Of a stretch of DNA of 11,462 nucleotides, positions 1 through 5,890 are shown in pieces; positions within the stretch are counted from its first letter, which is position 1; each line of letters starts with the position of its first letter. A program made the translations under genes and the position numbers. This DNA comes from JBBRHH01 sp038222915. GTDB lineage: Bacteria; Planctomycetota; Phycisphaerae; Tepidisphaerales; Tepidisphaeraceae. The stretch lies in contig JBBRHH010000149.1 of the NCBI GenBank assembly GCA_038222915.1, positions 1 through 11,462 on the forward strand. Reading direction: 5' to 3'. A model generated the notes under the pieces. The model saw nothing but the letters and a program-made list of their open reading frames with translations. It made no database searches and was not told the origin of the DNA.

Positions 1-996
1 CTTATGCCGGCGCTTCTGGCTGGAAATACCGTCGTGTTCAAGCCCAGTGAGCGAACGCCACTGGTCGGACAGAAGATGGTGGAATGTTTCGAGGAGGCGA
101 GGATGCCGGCGGGCGTGGTGAATCTCGTGCAGGGCGGACGCGAGACGGGGGCGGCGCTTACGGCAAATTCTAATTTGGATGGGGTGTTCTTTACGGGGAG
201 CGTGGCGGCGGGGATTGCCATTTCGCGGAGTCTTGTAGAGCGGCCGGGAACGATACTGGCGCTGGAAATGGGCGGGAACAATCCGCTGGTGGTGCACGAC
301 GTGGCCGATCTCGAGGCCGCAGCCTTTGTGACAATTCAGTCGGCCTTTATCACCGCCGGACAGCGCTGCAGTTGCGCGCACCGATTGATCGTTCCGGCAG
401 GCGCGGACGGCGATCGATTTGTAGTGCGGCTGGTGGCGATGATCGGACGGATTCGAGTTGGGGCATATATGGAAGAGCCGGAGCCGTTTATGGGCCCGGT
501 CATCAATGAGGCGGCGGGGCGGGTGTTGCTGGAAGCCCAGGAAGAATATGTGCGTCGGGGAGCGAAGAGTCTGGTGGAGATGAAGCCGGTGGGCGGAAGA
601 ATGAACATGCTGACGCCGGCGTTGATGGATGTGACGGGGATGGGCGATCGGCCGGATGTGGAGTTGTTTGGCCCGTTTCTACAATTGACGCGCGTACAGG
701 ATTTTGAGGCGGCAATTGCGGAGGCGAACCGGTCGCGGTACGGGCTATCGGCCGGACTACTCTCGGATCGACGGGAGAATTGGGAGAAGTTCATCCGGAA
801 GATTCGCGCCGGGGTGGTGACGTGGAATCGGCAGACGACGGGATCGAGCAGCTACCTGCCTTTTGGCGGCGTGGGGCTGAGTGGGAACCATCGGCCCAGC
901 GGCTATTTTGCGGCCGACTACTGTGCATATCCGGTGGCGGTCATGGAAGCGCCCGGCCTGGCCACATTGCCGGCGCAGATCGTTGGGCTTCGATGA
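1..996 (+). CDS. astD: Succinylglutamate-semialdehyde dehydrogenase AstD, 5'-truncated by window edge
   Basis: This cytoplasmic NAD-dependent aldehyde dehydrogenase oxidises N-succinylglutamate 5-semialdehyde to N-succinylglutamate, the fourth step of the arginine succinyltransferase (AST) pathway. The frame is open from base 1; 331 residues are visible, so roughly 160 N-terminal residues are missing compared with the usual length of about 490. Counting from the ATG at base 4, the cofactor-site K-P-S-E lies at residues 13-16, the F-T-G-S turn at 63-66, the catalytic Glu at 88 in L-E-M-G-G-N-N-P, and the nucleophile Cys at 122 in G-Q-R-C-S-C. The stretches L-V-Q-G-G-R-E-T-G and L-E-M-G-G-N-N-P followed by T-I-Q-S-A-F match AstD better than generic aldehyde dehydrogenases. 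Third positions are notably G-rich. The stop codon is 3 bp from the end of the convergent helicase gene. No other ast gene is visible; they could lie to the left. The alternative is a close aldehyde dehydrogenase paralogue. Confidence 0.9.
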   Translation, partial: LMPALLAGNTVVFKPSERTPLVGQKMVECFEEARMPAGVVNLVQGGRETGAALTANSNLDGVFFTGSVAAGIAISRSLVERPGTILALEMGGNNPLVVHDVADLEAAAFVTIQSAFITAGQRCSCAHRLIVPAGADGDRFVVRLVAMIGRIRVGAYMEEPEPFMGPVINEAAGRVLLEAQEEYVRRGAKSLVEMKPVGGRMNMLTPALMDVTGMGDRPDVELFGPFLQLTRVQDFEAAIAEANRSRYGLSAGLLSDRRENWEKFIRKIRAGVVTWNRQTTGSSSYLPFGGVGLSGNHRPSGYFAADYCAYPVAVMEAPGLATLPAQIVGLR

Positions 997-999
997 TAC

Positions 1000-3018
1000 T
1001 TACATCCACATGGCGGCTATTTTCTGACGGATGTTGCTGTTGGCGGTGACTGAGACTTCGATGGCCGGTCGCGGCGGGTCGATCTTGATCCGTTCGAACT
1101 TCTCCACGATCGATTCTGGAAGGAACCGCGTGACCTGGGCGTAGGTGTGGCGGTCAGTCAGAGCCCATTTCTTCCGGTAATACTTCAACGGAAAGACCAC
1201 GTACAAGAAGTCTTTCGCGCGGGTGAGGGCGACGTAGAAAAGCCGGCGCTCCTCCTCGATTTCGTCGTCGGAGCCAGTAGCCATGTCGGAGGGGATGTTG
1301 CCGTCGGCGGCGTGGATAACATAGACGGCGTCCCATTCGCATCCCTTTGCCGAATGGATCGTCGAGAGGATGAGATAATCTTCCTCACGCAGCGGCGGGC
1401 CGGCTAGGTCTTGGGTGGAGGCCGGCGGGTCGAGGGTGAGCTCGGCGAGCATTTCGGAGCGCGAGCGGAAGTTGCCGCTGATCTGCTCCAATTGCTCAAG
1501 ATCACGAATGCGGATGTGGGCTTGGTCGTATCGGCGCTGGAGGATGGGATCGTAGAAACGTCGCAGCTGGGCGATCTGTTCGGGGAGCGGAATTGGCGTC
1601 GTTGAACGCAGCTTGATGAGCAGCGCGGTGAACTGTGTCCACTGCTCGGCGGCGGCCGGTGGGGGGGTGAAATCCGTCCAGCTTTTCAAATCGTTTTGGT
1701 TGGCGGCCAGGTGTTCGATGGCACGCTTGGCGTGAGAAGGGCCGATGCCGTCAAGCATCTGCAAGACACGCAGGGCGCTGGAGAGGTCGCGCGGGTTTTC
1801 GGCGAGGCGGAGGATGGATAGGGCGTCCTTGACGTGGGCGGCTTCGAGGAACTTTAGGCCGCCGTATTTTACGAAGGGAATGTTGCGGCGAGCAAGTTCC
1901 ACTTCCAAGCCGTCGCTATGATGGGCAGCGCGGAAAAGGATGGCCTGTTTGCGCAGGGGAATGCCGGCCTCGTGGTGCTGGAGAATACGCTTGATCACAA
2001 AGTCGCTCTGCTGATCTTCGTCCATCGCGGTGACGAGGGTTGGCCGCTGCTCACTCTTGCGGGTCGAGAAGAGGTCTTTGTTGTATCGCTTGGGACAGAG
2101 TGCGATCACCGCGTTGGTGGCCTCGAGAATGGGTTGGACGCTGCGGTAATTTTGCTCGAGCTTGGCGACCGTTGTGCCTGGGAAGTTGCTCGGGAAGTTG
2201 AGGATGTTGTGGACGGTGGCGGCGCGGAAAGAGTAGATGCTCTGGGCGTCGTCGCCGACGACGGTGAGACCCCGGCCGGTTGGGCAGAGGTGCTGGAGGA
2301 TATTGGCCTGGAGGGAATTGGTGTCCTGGTATTCATCGACGAGGACGGCGTCAAATCGCTTGCGGACTTCGGCCGCGAGGGACTCGTCCTGCATGACGTG
2401 AAACCAGTAAAGAAGGAGGTCGTCGTAATCAAGGACGTTTTGCTCCTGCTTGCGGGTAACGTAGGCGCGGAAGAGGGATTTCAGTTGCTCGGGGTAGTCG
2501 CTGCACCAGGGGAAGCTGGATTTGAGCGCGTCTTCGATGGAGGACTGGGCGTTGACGCAGCGGCTGTAGATGGAGAGGCAGGTGCCCTTGCGCGGGAAGC
2601 GGACGTCGCCCTTGTCGAAGGCGAGTTCCGAGCGGAGGACATTGACGAGGTCTTCGGAATCGGAGCGGTCGTTGACGGTGAAGGAGTCGCCCAGGCCAAG
2701 GGGTTGCGCGTGGAGGCGGAGAAGGCGGTTGGCGATGGAGTGGAAGGTGCCGCTCCAGAGGCCGCGGAGATCGTTGTTGCGTGCCGTTGACCGGAGGGAG
2801 CTTACGCGCTTGATCATTTCGGCGGCAGCGCGGCGGGTGAAGGTGAGGAGGAGAACACGGGCGGGGTTGGTGCCGGTGGCGATCAGGTGTGAGACGCGGT
2901 GGGCGAGGGTGTTGGTTTTGCCGGTGCCTGCGCCGGCGATGATGAGGAGCGGTGAGTCGCCGAAGGTGGCGGCTGCGCGCTGCTGGTCGTTGAGGGAATC
3001 AAGGGTTTGCGCTTCCAT
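1000..3018 (-). CDS. UvrD/Rep-family ATP-dependent DNA helicase (SF1A)
   Basis: This is a 3'-5' superfamily 1A DNA helicase of 672 residues that probably acts in repair or replication restart. All core motifs are intact: Q motif L-N-D-Q-Q (9-13), Walker A A-G-A-G-T-G-K-T (28-35), Ia (56-68), Ib G-T-F-H-S (90-94), Walker B V-D-E-Y-Q-D-T-N (227-234), III G-D-D-A-Q-S-I-Y-S-F-R (255-265), IV L-E-Q-N-Y-R-S (287-293), V S-T-I-H-S-A-K-G (552-559) and VI E-E-R-R-L-F-Y-V-A-L-T-R-A-K (589-602). The C-terminal D-R-H-x-Y-A and R-F-L-P signature recalls a UvrD-like subfamily distinct from canonical UvrD/PcrA, and no Tudor-type C-terminal tail is seen, so no symbol is given. The ATG at 3018 has GGAG 7 nt upstream (3026-3029). 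An in-frame start at 3078 would fall in the upstream gene's terminator tail and is rejected. The coding strand is C-rich. Confidence 0.93.
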   Translation of the reverse strand: MEAQTLDSLNDQQRAAATFGDSPLLIIAGAGTGKTNTLAHRVSHLIATGTNPARVLLLTFTRRAAAEMIKRVSSLRSTARNNDLRGLWSGTFHSIANRLLRLHAQPLGLGDSFTVNDRSDSEDLVNVLRSELAFDKGDVRFPRKGTCLSIYSRCVNAQSSIEDALKSSFPWCSDYPEQLKSLFRAYVTRKQEQNVLDYDDLLLYWFHVMQDESLAAEVRKRFDAVLVDEYQDTNSLQANILQHLCPTGRGLTVVGDDAQSIYSFRAATVHNILNFPSNFPGTTVAKLEQNYRSVQPILEATNAVIALCPKRYNKDLFSTRKSEQRPTLVTAMDEDQQSDFVIKRILQHHEAGIPLRKQAILFRAAHHSDGLEVELARRNIPFVKYGGLKFLEAAHVKDALSILRLAENPRDLSSALRVLQMLDGIGPSHAKRAIEHLAANQNDLKSWTDFTPPPAAAEQWTQFTALLIKLRSTTPIPLPEQIAQLRRFYDPILQRRYDQAHIRIRDLEQLEQISGNFRSRSEMLAELTLDPPASTQDLAGPPLREEDYLILSTIHSAKGCEWDAVYVIHAADGNIPSDMATGSDDEIEEERRLFYVALTRAKDFLYVVFPLKYYRKKWALTDRHTYAQVTRFLPESIVEKFERIKIDPPRPAIEVSVTANSNIRQKIAAMWM

Positions 3019-3049
3019 GCGTCGGCTCCGATGTTTGGCGGGTGTGCGG

Positions 3050-3078
3050 GTTGTAACATGGGAGCGCGGCAGAAACAA
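3050..3078 (-). promoter_or_regulatory. Predicted promoter of the helicase gene (extended -10)
   Basis: Read on the minus strand, TTGTTT (3073-3078) is followed after exactly 17 nt by TACAAC (3050-3055), with a TG one base before the -10 box (3057-3058), giving an extended -10. Transcription would start near 3043 and leave a leader of about 25 nt carrying the GGAG ribosome site. The -35 box lies in the T-rich tail of the upstream terminator, so the terminator and this promoter are back to back. The -35 match is weak (3 of 6), so this is a prediction only. Confidence 0.35.
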
Positions 3079-3080
3079 AC

Positions 3081-3116
3081 AAATCGCGTCTGCCGTTTGA
3101 GCGGCAGACGCGATTT
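3081..3116 (-). terminator. Rho-independent terminator of the panB-htrA unit
   Basis: A perfect 15-bp inverted repeat (arms 3081-3095 and 3102-3116) with a 6-nt loop starts 32 nt after the htrA stop codon. On the minus strand the stem is followed by GTTTGTTTCT, a T-rich tract as expected of an intrinsic terminator. On the plus strand the following bases are not T-rich, so it should work only leftward. It separates htrA transcription from the helicase gene. Confidence 0.85.
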
Positions 3117-3148
3117 GAGTTTGAAAGGAGATTCTAAAGTCGCTCTGC

Positions 3149-4780
3149 CTACTTGCTACCGGAGTCCGGCTTTTCGGGCTTGTCTGACTGCGGGGGGACG
3201 AAGGCGAGGCGGGTGCCTTCGCGGCTGACTACCGTCAGGCCCATGCCTTTCTTGGAGTCCTGGGCTTTCACTGCGGTCACGAACTCGTCGGCGCTGGAAA
3301 CCGACTTGTCGCCAACCTTGGTGACGAGGTCGCCCGGCCGAAGGCCGGCTTTGGCGGCCGCGGAGTTGCGATCGACTTTAGTGATGATCGCGCCCTTGTC
3401 GCCTTCGGGGAGGCTGAACTGCTGGGCGAGGTCGGCGTTGAGATCATTCACGGTAACGCCGAGGGATTCGGCGGCCTTCTGTGCGGGGTCGGCTTTGCCT
3501 TTGGTTGTCTTTGGCGTCGCCATGGCGAGCACGTCTTCGGGCTGGGTGCCGAGCTTCAGGGCAACGTCCTGCTGCTTGCGATCGCGGAAGACGCCCAGGG
3601 TGATCTCGGTGCCGGGCGGCGTGGTGGCGACCGTGTTGCGGAGCTCATTCACGTCCTTGACGGCCTTGCCGTTGATGGAAGTGATGATGTCGCCGACCTG
3701 GAGCTTGCCGGTGGCCGGGGTATTGGGGAAGGTTTCGTCGACGACGATACCGCTGTCGCCCTTGAAGCCGAGATAATCGGCCTTGGCGCGTTCCTTGACG
3801 ACGTCGGCGATGCCGATGCCGAGCCAGCCGCGGGTGACCTTGCCTTTGTCCTTCAGGGCATTGTAGATGTTCTTTGCCTGGTTGGAGGGGATGGCAAAGC
3901 CGATGCCCTGGAAACCGCCGCTGCGGGACGCGATGGCGGTGTTGATGCCGACGACGTTACCCATGATATCTGTCAACGGTCCGCCGCTATTGCCGGGGTT
4001 GATGGGGGCATCGACCTGGATGAAGTTTTCATAGCCTTGCATGCCGAGGAGGCCGGCCTGGCGATGGAGGGCGCTGACAATGCCATGCGTCATGGAGCCG
4101 ACGTAGCCGAAGGGGCTGCCGAAGGCCATGACCCAGTCGCCCTTGGCGAGCTCGTCGCTGTTGCCCCACTTGGCCGCGATGACTTTATCGGTGTCGATGC
4201 GGACCACGGCGAGATCGGTCTTGGGATCTGCGCCCAGGAGCTTGGCGTTCTTGATCTCGGTTCCGTCGGCGAGGGTGACGACCATTTCGTCAGCGCCGCC
4301 AGCGACGTGATTGTTGGTGAGGATGTAAGCATGGCCGCCTTCAGCTTCCATGATTACGCCGCTCCCGGTGCCGATTTCTTCGAAGTTGCCGTTGCCATCG
4401 AAGGGGACTGCGCCGGCGTCGTCATCGTCGCCTTCCTCGGGTGCGGCGTTGGGAGCGGATCGGCCGGGCGCTTCGCGGAAGCCGGGCATGTCCTTGAAGA
4501 ATTTTCGAAGCTGGTCCTGATCAAAACCCTTGTTCGCGTGCGGAGCCTTGACCGACTTGCGCACGTTGATGTTGACGACAGACGGGCTGACGATCTGCCC
4601 GACCTGACGGAAGGCCTCGGCAAGGTCATTGGCCTTTTGGACGTTGACCCGCGCGTTGTCCACCTGCTGCTGGGCATGGGCGAACTGTTGGTTTTGGAAG
4701 ACTTCGTTTCCGAAGTAACCGCCGGCGACTGCGAGGCCGCCGATGAGAAGAGCGGAGAGTCCTTTACGCACTTTTTGCAT
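3149..4780 (-). CDS. htrA: Do/HtrA-family periplasmic serine endoprotease with two PDZ domains
   Basis: This is an envelope quality-control protease that degrades or chaperones misfolded exported proteins. The 543 residues begin with a basic, hydrophobic export segment (1-22) and an A-H-A possible signal-peptidase site (34-36); it could also remain as a signal anchor. The trypsin-like domain carries His158 (T-N-N-H-V), Asp189 (K-T-D-L-A-V) and Ser265 (N-P-G-N-S-G-G-P-L), a complete triad. PDZ domains follow at about 316-410 and 435-525. An acidic stretch (about 115-122, four consecutive Asp) lies before the protease core. The start at 4780 is chosen for its AAAGAGGT ribosome site 8 nt upstream and the immediate signal sequence. 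An upstream in-frame ATG at 4843 overlaps the panB stop as ATGA and would add 21 polar residues. It is the second gene after panB and is followed by a strong terminator. DegP, DegQ and MucD cannot be separated by eye. Confidence 0.93.
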   Translation of the reverse strand: MQKVRKGLSALLIGGLAVAGGYFGNEVFQNQQFAHAQQQVDNARVNVQKANDLAEAFRQVGQIVSPSVVNINVRKSVKAPHANKGFDQDQLRKFFKDMPGFREAPGRSAPNAAPEEGDDDDAGAVPFDGNGNFEEIGTGSGVIMEAEGGHAYILTNNHVAGGADEMVVTLADGTEIKNAKLLGADPKTDLAVVRIDTDKVIAAKWGNSDELAKGDWVMAFGSPFGYVGSMTHGIVSALHRQAGLLGMQGYENFIQVDAPINPGNSGGPLTDIMGNVVGINTAIASRSGGFQGIGFAIPSNQAKNIYNALKDKGKVTRGWLGIGIADVVKERAKADYLGFKGDSGIVVDETFPNTPATGKLQVGDIITSINGKAVKDVNELRNTVATTPPGTEITLGVFRDRKQQDVALKLGTQPEDVLAMATPKTTKGKADPAQKAAESLGVTVNDLNADLAQQFSLPEGDKGAIITKVDRNSAAAKAGLRPGDLVTKVGDKSVSSADEFVTAVKAQDSKKGMGLTVVSREGTRLAFVPPQSDKPEKPDSGSK

Positions 4781-4787
4781 ATGTTTT

Positions 4788-4795
4788 ACCTCTTT
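4788..4795 (-). promoter_or_regulatory. Ribosome binding site deciding the htrA start
   Basis: On the minus strand AAAGAGGT lies 8 nt before the ATG at 4780, directly in front of the signal sequence. The alternative ATG at 4843 has only AAGG 4 nt upstream, although its 4-bp overlap with the panB stop could couple translation. Confidence 0.6.
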
Positions 4796-4839
4796 GAGTG
4801 GGTGCTGCTGAGTAGGAATAATGGGTTCGATGTTGTTCT

Positions 4840-5679
4840 TCATTTGACCTTCGCCAGTTCCGCGGGAGGCATCACGTAATTGTGTTGTGGCGCCGGGTAC
4901 GCGCCGCTCTTTACATCGGCCACATAGCCTGAAAAAGCGTTTTTCAGAAGCGGGGCAAGTTCCGTCAGACTTGGGACGAATCTTGGGCGATGAGGCGTCA
5001 GGCCCAATCCATCCTGAGTCACGATGACACACCCGTGACAATCTGGTCCAGCTCCACAACCAATAACCGGGATGCTTACGCGATCAATAACCACTTTTGC
5101 GACCTCTGGAGGCACGGCCTCGAGTAAAATGGCCGCCGCGCCTGCCGACTCCAATTGCAAGGACAATGCCAGAATTTGCGATGCCTCTTCGGCCGTTCGT
5201 CCCTGAAAACGATAGCCGCCGAGGAGGTTAACGGCCTGAGGCTTGAGGCCTACGTGAACCATGACAGCGACGCCGGTGTCGGCGAGGCGGCGAACGAGCG
5301 TTGCCTGGGATTGGCCGGCTTCCAGCTTAACGCAGTCGCAGCCGGTTTGTTTCACCATTCGGCAGACGTTCTCGACGCCCTGTGCGTCGGAGGCCTGATA
5401 GGAACCGAAGGGCATGTCGGCGACGAGAAATGCGAGTGGAGCGCCGCGGCGGACCGCGGCGGTGATGTCGATCATGAAGTCGAGCGAGACGGGAAGGGTG
5501 GTGTCGTGGCCGAGGATGACGTTGGCGGCCGAGTCGCCGACGAGGAGTGCGGGGACACCGGCTTCCTGCATGAGTCGGGCGGTGGTGAAATCGTAGCAGG
5601 TGAGCATGGGGACCTTTTCGCCGGACTGGCGGGCCTGGCGGAGGTCGGTGAGGGTGAATTTGCGGGTGAGGGAAGGCAT
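4840..5679 (-). CDS. panB: 3-methyl-2-oxobutanoate hydroxymethyltransferase (ketopantoate hydroxymethyltransferase)
   Basis: This cytoplasmic enzyme transfers a hydroxymethyl group from 5,10-methylene-tetrahydrofolate to 2-oxoisovalerate to give ketopantoate, the first committed step towards pantothenate and coenzyme A. Its 279 residues compare with 264 in Escherichia coli. Hallmarks are the metal-binding Asp49 (L-V-G-D-S) and Asp88 (V-A-D-M-P-F), Lys118 and Glu120 (V-K-L-E-A-G), the catalytic Glu187 (L-L-E-A-V-P), and the G-G-Y-R-F-Q-G-R segment. The C-terminal third has a G-C-G-A-G-P-D-C-H-G-C run, more cysteine-rich than the usual G-I-G-A-G form. The ATG at 5679 gives the expected N-terminal alignment; no good Shine-Dalgarno sequence precedes it, but a perfect TATAAT ends 6 nt upstream. 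htrA follows with a possible ATGA overlap, so the two are likely co-transcribed. No other pan gene is in the window. Confidence 0.96.
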   Translation of the reverse strand: MPSLTRKFTLTDLRQARQSGEKVPMLTCYDFTTARLMQEAGVPALLVGDSAANVILGHDTTLPVSLDFMIDITAAVRRGAPLAFLVADMPFGSYQASDAQGVENVCRMVKQTGCDCVKLEAGQSQATLVRRLADTGVAVMVHVGLKPQAVNLLGGYRFQGRTAEEASQILALSLQLESAGAAAILLEAVPPEVAKVVIDRVSIPVIGCGAGPDCHGCVIVTQDGLGLTPHRPRFVPSLTELAPLLKNAFSGYVADVKSGAYPAPQHNYVMPPAELAKVK

Positions 5680-5685
5680 GTTTCC

Positions 5686-5691
5686 ATTATA
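5686..5691 (-). promoter_or_regulatory. panB -10 box (TATAAT), suggesting a leaderless transcript
   Basis: A perfect TATAAT on the minus strand is separated from the panB ATG by only GGAAAC. The usual 6-8 nt distance from the -10 box to the transcription start would place +1 at or next to the A of the start codon. No recognisable TTGACA-like -35 lies 16-18 nt upstream. A chance hexamer cannot be excluded, but the spacing matches leaderless promoters known in other phyla. Confidence 0.5.
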
Positions 5692-5721
5692 GGGTCATTT
5701 ATGGAGGAACGGGCTGGATGC

Positions 5722-5737
5722 ACGAGCGCACGCTCGT
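5722..5737. repeat. Perfect inverted repeat in the panB / TPR-gene divergent region
   Basis: ACGAGCG-CA-CGCTCGT is a 7-bp perfect inverted repeat with a 2-nt centre, 31 bp upstream of the panB -10 box. Its position suits an operator; the 2-nt spacer is too small for a stable hairpin loop without fraying. A second, weaker dyad, ATTGG-N8-CCAAT, lies next to it at 5739-5756. No regulator can be named. Confidence 0.4.
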
Positions 5738-5850
5738 AATTGGGTTGGTGGCCAATGGCGGAAATTCAACGCAAACACTACAAAGCGATCTTGCGCACCT
5801 ACTTATGCACTCGAACGCAAGCGCATCACTCACGCTTCCCGTCTCTTGTC

Positions 5851-5859
5851 TGCTACAAT
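5851..5859 (+). promoter_or_regulatory. Predicted extended -10 promoter of the TPR lipoprotein gene
   Basis: TGCTACAAT matches the extended -10 pattern TG-N-TAtAAT (5 of 6 in the hexamer). Transcription would start near 5866 and leave a leader of about 25 nt that includes AGAGAGG (5872-5878). No convincing -35 box is seen, which extended -10 promoters can tolerate. Confidence 0.45.
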
Positions 5860-5890
5860 CCGAAAATCACCAGAGAGGCCCATTCGAGCC

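Noticed and set aside
1918..2790. 290-residue open frame on the plus strand inside the helicase gene
   Set aside because: It is antisense to a helicase with every motif intact; the composition (Val, Gly, Glu, Ala rich) is what the complement of a GC-rich gene gives, and no domain is recognisable.
4037..4879. 280-residue plus-strand open frame over htrA
   Set aside because: It is antisense to the protease domain and its signal sequence, has no recognisable motif, and is explained by GC-rich codon bias.
4781..5059. Longer htrA reading frame starting at 5059
   Set aside because: The extra N-terminus lies inside panB in another frame and looks like random Arg/Ser/Cys-rich translation; the signal sequence begins at 4780.
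5780..5830. Possible dif recombination site at the skew change
   Set aside because: A GTGCATAA-like half-site is present on the minus strand, but the second arm does not match the XerD-side consensus, so there is no credible site.
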